A DNA stretch of 40,732 nt from Brevundimonas sp. (GTDB lineage Bacteria > Pseudomonadota > Alphaproteobacteria > Caulobacterales > Caulobacteraceae). The notes under the pieces were generated by a model, which was not told the origin of the DNA, ran no database searches, and saw nothing but the letters and a program-made list of their open reading frames with translations. Below are positions 33,260 to 40,732 of the stretch, in pieces; position 1 is the stretch's first letter; the number at the start of each line of letters is the position of its first letter. A program made the translations under genes and the position numbers. The stretch is taken from positions 1 to 40,732 of the forward strand of contig NZ_JAUSOE010000048.1 of assembly GCF_030656255.1 (NCBI RefSeq). The letters run 5' to 3'.

Positions 33260-34042
33260 GTGCCGACTGCCCTGACCGATGACGGCGTCTCCCTGTGGTG
33301 GACCGAAGACGGCCCGGCTGACGCCCCCGTCCTGCTGCTCGCCAACTCCATCGGCTCCACTGTCGAGATGTGGGCGCCGCAAGTCGAACCCCTGGCCCAG
33401 CGCCTGCGCCTGATCCGGTTCGACACGCGCGGCCACGGCCGTTCGGAAGCGCCGGAGGGGGACTATACGCTGGATCGGCTGGCCAGGGACTTGGCCGCCG
33501 TACTCGACACCGCGGGCGCCGCGCGGGCTCACGTCTGCGGTCTGTCGCTGGGCGGCGCCGTCGCCCAGACCTTCGCCCTGAAGTTTCCGGATAGGCTCGA
33601 CCGACTGATCCTGGCCAACACAGCCGCTCGCATCGGTTCCGCCGACGGTTGGAACCAGCGGATCGCCGCCGTGCGCGGCGGCGGCATGGCCTGCATCGCC
33701 GACATGGCGGTGGGTCGCTTCTTCGACGCCGCCTTCATAGGCGCCCATCCCGAGGTCATTGCTCCGGTGCGGGCGGCTTTGATCGCCACCCCTGCCCACG
33801 GCTATATCGGTTGCTGCGCCGCCCTCCGCGACGCCGATCTGAGCGAGGCCGTCGCCGCCATCAACTCGCCCACTCTGGTGATCGGCGGTGCATCGGACGT
33901 CTCCACCCCGCCGGTCCAGACCCAGGCCCTGGCCGACGCCATCCCCGGCGCGCGCCACATCGTCCTAGACGCCGCCCACCTGTCCAACCTCGAACAGCCG
34001 GACGCCTTCACCGGCGCTGTCATCGCCCATCTGGAGTCCTGA
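33260..34042 (+). CDS. pcaD: 3-oxoadipate enol-lactone hydrolase (GTG start)
   Basis: Hydrolyses 3-oxoadipate enol-lactone to 3-oxoadipate. 260 residues, alpha/beta hydrolase. The nucleophile is Ser96 in GLSLGG, with Asp213 (GGASDVSTP) and His240 (AAHLSNLEQP) completing the triad, and the oxyanion strand LLLANSIGST near residue 30 is typical of PcaD. The start codon is GTG 33260, one base after the pcaB stop. pcaC follows after 2 bp; the two are separate genes here, whereas some bacteria fuse them as PcaL. Confidence 0.94.
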   Translation: MPTALTDDGVSLWWTEDGPADAPVLLLANSIGSTVEMWAPQVEPLAQRLRLIRFDTRGHGRSEAPEGDYTLDRLARDLAAVLDTAGAARAHVCGLSLGGAVAQTFALKFPDRLDRLILANTAARIGSADGWNQRIAAVRGGGMACIADMAVGRFFDAAFIGAHPEVIAPVRAALIATPAHGYIGCCAALRDADLSEAVAAINSPTLVIGGASDVSTPPVQTQALADAIPGARHIVLDAAHLSNLEQPDAFTGAVIAHLES

Positions 34043-34044
34043 CC

Positions 34045-34431
34045 ATGGATGAAGCCGAACGCCTCGAACTGGGCTTCAAGACCCGCCGCAGCGTGCTGGG
34101 CGACATCCACGTCGATCGCTCCATCAAGAACACGACAGAGTACACCGCCGAGTTCCAGGACCTGATCACCCGCTACGCCTGGGGCACGATCTGGACCCGC
34201 GAAGCCATCGATCATCCGACACGCCGGATGATGACCATATCGATGATGATTGCCCTGAACCGGTCGGACGAACTGAAACTCCACCTGCGCGCCGCCCTCA
34301 AGCATGACATGCCGGCGGACCTGCTCAAGGAAGTCATTCTTCAATCGGCGATCTATTGCGGCGTTCCCGCCGCCAACGCCGCCTTCCACGACCTGACCGA
34401 CGTGCTCGCGGAGTTGGCCGGGACGGCTTAG
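34045..34431 (+). CDS. pcaC: 4-carboxymuconolactone decarboxylase
   Basis: Decarboxylates 4-carboxymuconolactone to 3-oxoadipate enol-lactone. 128 residues, standard length. The CMD-family pattern is visible: the conserved RLELGFKTRRSVLG opening, the TREAIDHPTRRMMTI block, and the C-terminal QSAIYCGVPAANAAFH with Cys and His. The ATG is 2 bp after pcaD. Last gene of the operon; although its step precedes that of pcaD, gene order does not follow the pathway. It is convergent with the ABC exporter genes. Confidence 0.95.
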   Translation: MDEAERLELGFKTRRSVLGDIHVDRSIKNTTEYTAEFQDLITRYAWGTIWTREAIDHPTRRMMTISMMIALNRSDELKLHLRAALKHDMPADLLKEVILQSAIYCGVPAANAAFHDLTDVLAELAGTA

Positions 34432-34569
34432 ATCATGGTCCGGGGATCAGGATTCCGCCGACCTGCTGGGCCGCCGCGAGGCCCGCCGGAACATAGTCCC
34501 CCTCAGGTGATCCGTGCAGCCGAAGAGCCTGGCGTCGTCTTCTTGCGCGTCGCTCTACCCGGGACGCGG
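34432..34569. terminator. Convergent gap after pcaC with weak hairpin
   Basis: 138 bp between two convergent operons. GGGCC-N7-GGCCC at 34468-34484 is the best stem and could act from either side, but no T-run follows. On the minus strand about 30 codons before 34437 read as a plausible protein tail; I judge this insufficient to call a gene fragment. Confidence 0.3.
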
Positions 34570-36465
34570 TTACGACGCCGAAGCCTGTAGTTTCGGGTCG
34601 CCCCCCGCAGTCTCGATGTCTCGCGACGGCTGCGCCGCTGCGCCCTGCTGCAGTGTCCAGTAGCCGCCCTTCAGCGCCATCAACGCGTCGTGGGAACCCG
34701 TCTCGCGGACGTTGCCGGCCTCCATATAGACGATCAGGTCGGCGTCGCGGATGGTCGACAGCCTGTGGGCGATGACGAAGCTGGTCCGGCCCTGACGCAG
34801 CTCGGACATGGCCTTCTGGATCAGCATCTCCGTGCGGGTGTCGACCGAACTCGTGGCCTCGTCGAGCACCAGGATAGGCGCGTCCAGAAGGAAGGCGCGG
34901 GCGATGGTCATGAGCTGGCGCTGGCCCTGTGACAGCGCGGCGCCGCCATTCTCCAGCACTGTATCGTACCCGCCAGGCAGGGTCCGGACGAAATCATCGA
35001 CGTGGCAACGTTGGGCGGCGGCGACCACCGCCTCGCGGCTGCTGTCCGGGCGGCCAAAGGCGATGTTGTCATGGATCGTGCCCGTGAACAGCCAGGTGTC
35101 CTGCAGCACCATGGCGATCCGGCCGCGCAGTTCCGAGCGCGACAGCTCACGGATGTCGACGCCGTCGAGCCGGATGGCGCCATCGTCGATCTCGTAAAAC
35201 CGCATCAGCAGGTTGACCAGGGTGGTCTTCCCCGCCCCGGTCGGGCCGACGATGGCGATCATCTGGCCGGGCTTTGCCTCGAAGCTCACGTCCTCAAACA
35301 GGGGCTGATCGGGCTGATAGCGGAACCGGACGTGATCGAAGGATACATGGCCGGAGACTCGGCGTTCCAACCGGCCTTCTCCGGCTTCATCCGGCGACAT
35401 TTCCGGCGCGTCGAGCAGTTCGAAGACCCGCTCGGCCGACGCTAGAGCGGACTGCACCTGCGCTGCCATGCTTCCCAGCTGGGAGACCGGTTGCCCGATC
35501 TGCCGAATATACTGGATGAAGGCCTGCAATTCGCCCAGCGACAGCCCGCCGGCGAGCACGCGAAAGGCGCCAAAGACGACCACCGCCACATAGGCCAGGT
35601 TGGTCACGACCGAGGTCACGGGCTGGATCAGGCTGGCCAGGATCTGGGCGGTCCGGCTGGCCTTGGTCAGGGCCGCGTTCTGATCGGCGAAGCGCGCCTC
35701 AATCCGGTCGCGCGCCCCGAACACCCGGATCAGGGTCTGGCCGGTGAAGCTCTCCTCCACAGTGGCGTTCAAATTTCCCGTCTCGCGCCACTGGGCGGCG
35801 AACTGGGGCCCCGAGACCCGCGTGAGAAGCCAGGTCAGCACCAGGGAGACGCCGATCGCCGCCACAGCGACGCCTGCCAGCGGCAGGGAGAGCACGACCA
35901 TCATCGCCAGAACGCCGACGATCGTCAGCAGCATCAGGAACACCTGGCTGGCGACCTGCTGCAGGTTCTGAACCACATTGTCGATATCGTTGGTGAACCG
36001 CGACAGCACCTCGCCGCGGGGTTGGGCGTCGAACCAGCTCAGCGGCACCGCTGAAAGCTTCGCCTGCGCCTGGGACCGTAGTTCGCGGCCCAGCGTCTGC
36101 ACCAGTTCGTTGATGATCCAGGTCTGGGCCAGGTTAAGCAGGGAGGCGATGAGATAGATGGCCGCGACGATCATGAGCTGGCGCACCAGCGCGGCGTTGT
36201 TGAAGCCGTCGCTGACCAGAAGATCCGTCGCCTCGCCTAGTTGCCATGGCCCGATCGTGCTGGCCGCCACGCTGCCGACGGTCAGGATCAGGATGGCGAT
36301 GAGGACCAGTGGGCTGGCGCCAAGCGCCCGCCAGATCGCCAGCGCCGTATTGCCGGCGTCCTTCGGCTTCTCCCCGCCAATCGCGGCGCCGGGCGTGCGT
36401 TGCCCCCGCGCGCCCGAGGCCGGGCTTGAGAGGGCGACCGGGCGCGACTCCTCCACCTTGCTCAT
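34570..36465 (-). CDS. ABC exporter, fused permease-ATPase (catalytically complete half)
   Basis: 631 residues. An N-terminal cytoplasmic extension of about 45 residues is followed by six membrane segments (about 50-330) and an ATPase domain. Walker A GPTGAGKTT is at 407-415, the signature reads LSQGQ at 511-515 (rather than LSGGQ), and Walker B ILVLDE ends in the catalytic Glu536, with SSVD and the His switch (IAHRLST). It matches the TM288/BmrD/LmrD type. It overlaps the preceding gene by 4 bp (ATGA) and should form a heterodimer with it. Likely exports lipophilic drugs or lipids; substrate unknown. No regulator adjoins. Confidence 0.9.
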   Translation of the reverse strand: MSKVEESRPVALSSPASGARGQRTPGAAIGGEKPKDAGNTALAIWRALGASPLVLIAILILTVGSVAASTIGPWQLGEATDLLVSDGFNNAALVRQLMIVAAIYLIASLLNLAQTWIINELVQTLGRELRSQAQAKLSAVPLSWFDAQPRGEVLSRFTNDIDNVVQNLQQVASQVFLMLLTIVGVLAMMVVLSLPLAGVAVAAIGVSLVLTWLLTRVSGPQFAAQWRETGNLNATVEESFTGQTLIRVFGARDRIEARFADQNAALTKASRTAQILASLIQPVTSVVTNLAYVAVVVFGAFRVLAGGLSLGELQAFIQYIRQIGQPVSQLGSMAAQVQSALASAERVFELLDAPEMSPDEAGEGRLERRVSGHVSFDHVRFRYQPDQPLFEDVSFEAKPGQMIAIVGPTGAGKTTLVNLLMRFYEIDDGAIRLDGVDIRELSRSELRGRIAMVLQDTWLFTGTIHDNIAFGRPDSSREAVVAAAQRCHVDDFVRTLPGGYDTVLENGGAALSQGQRQLMTIARAFLLDAPILVLDEATSSVDTRTEMLIQKAMSELRQGRTSFVIAHRLSTIRDADLIVYMEAGNVRETGSHDALMALKGGYWTLQQGAAAQPSRDIETAGGDPKLQASAS

Positions 36466-38243
36466 GCGGCGTCCTCCGTCACGCCCTGCTGCGAGCGGAC
36501 GATGTCGGCATAGATGGGGCAGTCCCGCACCAGGGCCTCATGCGTCGCGTACCCGGCGATCTTTCCGCGATCGAGCACCAGGATGCGGTCCGCGTCCTTG
36601 ATCGAGGCGACACGCTGGCTGACGGTCACCGTGACCGCATGGGCGGTCGCGCGGCGAAGCTCCGCCCGCAGCCGCGCGTCGGTGGCCTGATCGAGCGCCG
36701 AGAAACTGTCGTCGAACAGATAGAGATCGGCGTCGCAAACCAGCGCCCTGGCGATGGCCAGCCGCTGTCGCTGACCGCCGGAAAAATTCGTCCCGCCCTG
36801 GGCCACGGGCGCCGCCAACTGCTCCGGCAGGGCGCGGATGAAATCGGCGGCCTGGGCGATCTCGAGGGCGCGCCAGAGGGCGGCGTCATCGGCCTGCGGA
36901 TTGCCGAACCGCAGACTGTCCGCCACCGAGCCCGAGAAGAGATAGGTCTTTTGCGGCACATAGCCGATCCGTCCGTTCAGCGCCTCGGGCGCGATCGTCT
37001 TCCGATCGACGCCGCCGAGCAGAATTCGTCCCGTGGTCGGATCGTCCAGCCGCGCGATCAGATTGACGATGGTGGACTTGCCCGAGCCGGTGGCTCCGAT
37101 AATGCCCAGGACCTCGCCCGGATCGACCGCGAAGTCGATGGCCTCCAGCACCATGGCCTCGGCGCCGGGATAGCCGAAGCTGACCGCCTCGAAGCGCAGG
37201 GGCAGGCCGGTCCCCTTCGCCGGCAGGGCCTGCGGCCGGGCGGGCGGGCCCACCATGACCTCGCTCCGCAGCAGTTCGCCGATCCGTCGGGCGCTGACCA
37301 GGGCGCGCGGCAACAGCACCACCAGCATGCCCATCATCATCACCGAGATCAGGATCAGCGAGACGTAGGACAGAAACGAGATCAGCGCCCCGATCTGCAG
37401 ATCGCCGCTGATGATCCGGCCCGCGCCGGCCCAGACCAGGGCCACTGAGGCCAACTGCATCACCGCAGTCACCGCCGGGCTGATGGTCGCCATCAGCCGC
37501 CCGGCATGGAGGGCGGTCGCCGTCAGTTCGTTGTTGGCCGCCCCGAACCGCCGGCTCTCGCGATCCTCCTGCAGGAAGGCGCGAATGACGCGGATGCCGT
37601 CTATCTGTTCGCGCAAGATCGTGTTGACCCCGTCGAGTTGGGCTTGCATCCGCTGGAACAGCGGCGTCGCGCGAAGCGTCAGATAACCGATGATCAGGGC
37701 CAGGACCGGCACCACGATCAGCAACAGCCTCGACAACTGCACGTCCTGACGCAGGGCCATGACGCCGCCGCCGATGCCCATGATCGGGGCGATCACGATC
37801 ATGACCAGGATCATGGTCAGCATGGTCTGCACCTGCAGCACGTCATTGGTGCAGCGGGTAATGAGGGAACCGATGCTGAAGCTCTGGACCTGCGCCAGGG
37901 CCAGGCTGTGAACCTTGGCGAAGACGTCGGCCCGCAGAGCCTGCCCGATCTGGAAGGCGATCCGTGCGCCGAGCACCACCGCGGCGACGCTGAGCACCAG
38001 TTGCGCCAGCGAGGCGGCCGCCATCCATCCGCCATAGCCCAGGATCGTGCCCGCGGCCCCCGCAGCGATGCCCTTGTCGATGATATCGGCGCTGAGCCCG
38101 GGAAGCAGCAGGGACGCCGTCACCTGTCCCAGTTGGCACAGCATCAAGACCGACAGGGCCCAGCCATGCGGGCGAAGCCGGGCAAGCCAACCAGAAGTGG
38201 GAGCCATTGCCGCCTCTGCGGTGGAAGACTCGGTGCTCGTCAT
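36462..38243 (-). CDS. ABC exporter, fused permease-ATPase (degenerate-site half)
   Basis: 593 residues: six membrane segments (about 30-310) and an ATPase domain with Walker A GATGSGKST (383-391) and canonical signature FSGGQ (487-491). The Walker B region reads LYLFDDSFSALD, so Asp512 replaces the catalytic Glu, and the switch reads VSQRVAS with Gln in place of His. This is the hallmark of the TM287/BmrC/LmrC half of asymmetric heterodimeric exporters, where one of the two ATP sites does not hydrolyse normally. First gene of the pair; its stop overlaps the start of the partner. The 180 bp upstream should hold the promoter. Confidence 0.9.
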   Translation of the reverse strand: MTSTESSTAEAAMAPTSGWLARLRPHGWALSVLMLCQLGQVTASLLLPGLSADIIDKGIAAGAAGTILGYGGWMAAASLAQLVLSVAAVVLGARIAFQIGQALRADVFAKVHSLALAQVQSFSIGSLITRCTNDVLQVQTMLTMILVMIVIAPIMGIGGGVMALRQDVQLSRLLLIVVPVLALIIGYLTLRATPLFQRMQAQLDGVNTILREQIDGIRVIRAFLQEDRESRRFGAANNELTATALHAGRLMATISPAVTAVMQLASVALVWAGAGRIISGDLQIGALISFLSYVSLILISVMMMGMLVVLLPRALVSARRIGELLRSEVMVGPPARPQALPAKGTGLPLRFEAVSFGYPGAEAMVLEAIDFAVDPGEVLGIIGATGSGKSTIVNLIARLDDPTTGRILLGGVDRKTIAPEALNGRIGYVPQKTYLFSGSVADSLRFGNPQADDAALWRALEIAQAADFIRALPEQLAAPVAQGGTNFSGGQRQRLAIARALVCDADLYLFDDSFSALDQATDARLRAELRRATAHAVTVTVSQRVASIKDADRILVLDRGKIAGYATHEALVRDCPIYADIVRSQQGVTEDAA

Positions 38244-38385
38244 AGCCAGGCTCTTTCGCGCCGCATCGTCTGGTTCAGAACACGCACGATGTCGTCCGGC
38301 TGGTGGTGCGCAGCCCGTTAGTCATAGACGAGTCCGTCAAATCCATGGCTGTATTTTAACAGGACCGACTTCTTCCGCCTGAGGC

Positions 38386-38423
38386 AGGCCGAAGGGCCTT
38401 GACGCGGATCAACACGCCGCGTC
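38386..38423 (-). terminator. Tandem hairpins after the oxidase operon
   Basis: Immediately after the stop of the small membrane gene, the minus strand has GACGCGG-N9-CCGCGTC (38401-38423) and then AGGCC-CTTC-GGCCT (38386-38399). Both stems are perfect and GC-rich. No T-run follows, so Rho-independent termination is not certain, but the position at the end of an operon fits termination or mRNA 3' protection. Confidence 0.45.
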
Positions 38424-38747
38424 TCAAAGGCAATAGGTCGTAGTCACCGTCGGAAGCAGGCTCCAGATGGCGGCGACAAGTCCGACCCAACCCGTTGCGC
38501 GACTGACGAAACGCACGAACGGCGTGGGCGAACTGAAACGCTCGGAATGGAGCCCCCAGATCAAGCCCAACTGAACGAGCACCGCGGCCCCGTAGGCGGC
38601 GCCCATCAGCATGCGCGGGAGGGAAAGGAAACCGAACACCGTGCCGTCGATCCCGTGCCCGCAGATCAATCCGTGCAAAGCATAAACGGCGCTGAAGCTG
38701 GCCAGCCAGACCAGGGGCGCGATCAGGATCCGGATGATGTCCTTCAC
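38424..38747 (-). CDS. Small membrane protein translationally coupled to oxidase subunit I-III
   Basis: 107 residues with three likely membrane segments (about 5-25, 43-66 and 83-100). I do not recognise the family. The start is GTG 38747, overlapping the stop of the oxidase gene by 4 bp (GTGA), which implies coupled translation; a longer frame back to 38882 only overlaps that gene. Position at the end of a haem-copper oxidase operon suggests an accessory or assembly role. It has two Cys near residues 33 and 106, so metal handling is possible but unsupported. Likely terminator hairpins follow directly. Confidence 0.75.
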   Translation of the reverse strand: MKDIIRILIAPLVWLASFSAVYALHGLICGHGIDGTVFGFLSLPRMLMGAAYGAAVLVQLGLIWGLHSERFSSPTPFVRFVSRATGWVGLVAAIWSLLPTVTTTYCL

Positions 38748-40732
38748 GCCGCCAGCCCCGGAAGATGGGCCACCGCGAGGATCAGCGCCGAGGTCGCGGC
38801 AAGGTAATCGACCCACAGGATCACCACGGGGAACTCGGCATGACGGCGTGGCGAGGTGTAGCCCCGGACCACGCGCGCGCACAGAAATGCGATCATCAGG
38901 GCCACGAGTGCAGCGTGAAACAGCGCATATCCTCCCAGCACCAGAAGCGTCGCGCCATAGGCGTGGTCCGAGGGCGTCGGCGCGCGCAGCATAATGCCGA
39001 AGGCCGCCGCCGCCAGGAACAACGCGCCGAGGAGGGCGAGACCGAGCCAGACCCGAACCTCCCCGCCCTGCGCATTGGCCCGCGCGGCCCGGCGGATCGA
39101 CACCACACCGAGGCCTGCGCCGATGAACCCAACCGCCAGCTCAACCGCAGAGGCGTCGAACCACGCGGGCGGGGGCCAGGCGGGGGCGACCGTCCATAGG
39201 AAGGCGAACCCGAACAGAAGCGAGCCGAAGAAGGTGGCGTTGGCCGGCAGGAGGAAGGCCGACCCCCACCGGGGGGGTGAGCGCCCGACCTGGGTGGCGG
39301 TGAGCAGATCCAGCCCCTGGCCGATAGCGCGGGGCGGCAGATCCTTCGTGCGTCCCAGCGACCAGGCCCAGCGCCAGGCCAGGATCGTCACCCCGACCAC
39401 CGCCAGCGGAACCGTCCAATAGAACTTCAGCAACAGGGAGACGAAGAACACGCCGGTCACCGCCGCCATCAGGATCGGCAGGCGGGTATTGGTCGGATAG
39501 ATGATGTGAAAGTCCGGCTTGCCGGTCGCGATATCGACCGTCAGGCTTTCGCGCCATCCCTGTTCGGGCTCGGACAAATAGCCCTCCCCGCGCGCGAGGC
39601 GAAGCGTCAGCTCGGGATCGTCGGCGAGCGGCTGGCGGCTGTTCACGTGCGGCAAGCTGGCGAAATTATACGTCGGCGGCGGCGTCATCATCGCCCACTC
39701 CAGCGTCCCCGCCTTCCACGGATCACGACGGCTGCGTCGCGCGGTGAAGGCGTGCAGCACCAGGTCGACGATCACCATGGCGATGCCGATGGCCAGTACG
39801 AAACTGCCGATCGACGAGATCAGGTTGACGGTGGTCCAGCCGTCCTCCGGCAGATAGGTCGAGATCCGTCGCCGCTGGCCAAGCAGACCGACCCAGTGCA
39901 TGGCCAGGAAGGTGACGTGGAAGCCGATGAAGACCAGGGCGAAGGCCAGCTCGCCCAGCCGGAAGAAACGCGCACGGCCGCTGACGTGGGGCATCCAGTA
40001 ATAGAGCCCGGCCAGGATCGGAAAGACGAAACCGCCGAATAGGACATAGTGGAGGTGGGCCGTGATGAAGGCCGTGTCGTGCGCCTGCCAGTCGAACGGC
40101 ACCACTGCGACCATGACTCCCGTCAGGCCGCCGATGACGAAGGTGAAAAAGAAGCCGAGCAGGTGAAGCATAGGCATGCGCAGACTGGGTTTGCCCTTCC
40201 ACATGGTGCCGATCCAGGCGAACAGCTGAACCCCGGTCGGCACGGCCACCAGGGTCGAGGCCGCCGAGAAGAAGGCCAGCCCCATGTGCGGGATTCCGGT
40301 CGTGAACATGTGGTGGACCCAGATCCCGAACGACAGGAAGGCCAGGCCGACGGCCGAGGCCACGATCCAGCCGTAGCCGAGCAGGGTCGTGCGACACATG
40401 ACCGGCAGGATGGTCGAGATCACCCCCGCCGCCGGCAGGAAGATGATGTAGACCTCAGGATGGCCGAACAGCCAGAACAGGTGCTGCCACAACAGGCTGT
40501 CGCCGCCGAACTCGGCCTGGAAGAAGGGCAGTCCAAACGCCCGTTCCAGCTCCAGCAGGATCGAGCCCAGGATCAGCGGCGGGAAGCCGGTCAGGATCAT
40601 CAGGGCCGTGACCAGGGCGTACCAGGCGAAGATCGGCATCTTGTCCAACGACATGCCGGGCGCACGGTATTTCAGGATCGAGACGGTGATCTCGACCGCC
40701 GCCGCGATGGCCGAGATCTCGACGAAGGTGAT
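38744..40732 (-). CDS. Cytochrome c oxidase subunit I-III fusion (5' truncated)
   Basis: Haem-copper terminal oxidase that reduces O2 to water in the inner membrane. The frame is open to the window edge, giving 662 visible residues without the true start. The subunit I part shows the CuB ligands and His-Tyr pair in FGHPEVYI, HH in WVHHMFTTG, and the haem ligands in ITAHLHYVL. After about residue 470 a subunit III-like part follows (LPANATFFGSLLFGFAF, then HAYGATLLVLGGYALFH), so I and III are fused, as in some caa3/CoxN-type oxidases. The ATG inside (40654) is not the start; residues before it (VEITVSILKYRAPG) match subunit I. Subunit II should lie beyond the window. Confidence 0.9.
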   Translation of the reverse strand: MTFVEISAIAAAVEITVSILKYRAPGMSLDKMPIFAWYALVTALMILTGFPPLILGSILLELERAFGLPFFQAEFGGDSLLWQHLFWLFGHPEVYIIFLPAAGVISTILPVMCRTTLLGYGWIVASAVGLAFLSFGIWVHHMFTTGIPHMGLAFFSAASTLVAVPTGVQLFAWIGTMWKGKPSLRMPMLHLLGFFFTFVIGGLTGVMVAVVPFDWQAHDTAFITAHLHYVLFGGFVFPILAGLYYWMPHVSGRARFFRLGELAFALVFIGFHVTFLAMHWVGLLGQRRRISTYLPEDGWTTVNLISSIGSFVLAIGIAMVIVDLVLHAFTARRSRRDPWKAGTLEWAMMTPPPTYNFASLPHVNSRQPLADDPELTLRLARGEGYLSEPEQGWRESLTVDIATGKPDFHIIYPTNTRLPILMAAVTGVFFVSLLLKFYWTVPLAVVGVTILAWRWAWSLGRTKDLPPRAIGQGLDLLTATQVGRSPPRWGSAFLLPANATFFGSLLFGFAFLWTVAPAWPPPAWFDASAVELAVGFIGAGLGVVSIRRAARANAQGGEVRVWLGLALLGALFLAAAAFGIMLRAPTPSDHAYGATLLVLGGYALFHAALVALMIAFLCARVVRGYTSPRRHAEFPVVILWVDYLAATSALILAVAHLPGLAA

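Noticed and set aside
31831-33426. 531-codon minus-strand open frame opposite pcaB
   Set aside because: Gly/Gln/Arg-rich shadow of pcaB; no recognisable protein and no place in the operon.
34432-34569. Minus-strand tail reading GDYVPAGLAAAQQVGGILIP before a stop at 34435-34437, resembling the end of a small shell-type or other protein
   Set aside because: Only about 30 codons, overlapping a hairpin, with Arg-rich noise before it and no start or ribosome-binding site. A similarity search finding the same tail on a full-length protein in relatives would revive it as a gene remnant.
36309-38321. Plus-strand open frames opposite the ABC exporter genes
   Set aside because: His/Gln/Asp-rich shadows; the minus strand encodes complete Walker A, signature and Walker B motifs.
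1-40732. Mobile elements, CRISPR arrays, tRNA and rRNA genes
   Set aside because: No transposase or integrase motifs, no regularly spaced repeats, no recognisable tRNA cloverleaf with a TTCGANNC arm, and no rRNA stretches were seen on either strand.

Overview
The window is about 40.7 kb of GC-rich, densely packed DNA with strongly GC-biased third codon positions. The genes point to an alphaproteobacterium of the Caulobacterales, Brevundimonas/Caulobacter-like. The pointers are an NDUFA12-type complex I accessory gene next to a DUF2155 gene, a large TonB-dependent receptor, many exported peptidases and a beta-ketoadipate operon of alphaproteobacterial type. I saw no rRNA, tRNA, CRISPR array, transposase or prophage gene. 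The lineage is an inference from gene content.

Layout. (1) 1-5664 is a housekeeping block. The plus strand carries accB (truncated by the window edge), accC, an ldhA-like D-2-hydroxyacid dehydrogenase, aat and lepB. A minus-strand group of NDUFA12-like, DUF2155 and a small RHH-membrane-EF-hand protein converges on lepB. (2) 5803-26317 is a 20.5-kb peptide and amino-acid island. It holds four S10 serine carboxypeptidase paralogues, a long amidohydrolase, a fold-type I aminotransferase, an Lrp/AsnC regulator, an APC amino-acid permease, two ornithine-cyclodeaminase/mu-crystallin paralogues flanking a Tat-exported class V PLP enzyme, and a TonB receptor followed by an M61-type metallopeptidase with a PDZ domain. 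Most carry export signals. (3) 26828-34431 is a nine-gene operon, pobA-pcaIJFHGBDC, that takes 4-hydroxybenzoate through protocatechuate to succinyl-CoA and acetyl-CoA. (4) 34570-38243 is a two-gene heterodimeric ABC exporter. (5) 38424-40732 is the 3' end of a haem-copper oxidase operon: a subunit I-III fusion, cut by the window edge, and a small membrane protein.

How the genes work together. The pca operon is a textbook pathway in one transcription unit, but no regulator or transporter lies beside it. Island 2 is the most interesting part. The order of parts suggests outer-membrane uptake (TonB receptor), trimming from both ends outside the cytoplasm (S10 carboxypeptidases, M61 peptidase), a metal-dependent amidohydrolase for the last bond, a periplasmic PLP step, import by the APC permease, and cytoplasmic transamination and NAD(P)-linked imino/amino-acid chemistry, under an Lrp-type regulator. 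No substrate can be read from the sequence. The coherence of the island as one pathway is inference. The individual family calls, catalytic residues and overlaps are read directly.

Regulatory DNA. Several clean inverted repeats stand out: twin TGTCCGGACA dyads before lepB, TAACGA-N6-TCGTTA between the permease and an S10 gene, a 12-bp-stem hairpin between the TonB receptor and the M61 gene, a 10-bp-arm repeat before the fourth S10 gene, and a 14-bp palindrome covering the Shine-Dalgarno and TTG start of pobA.
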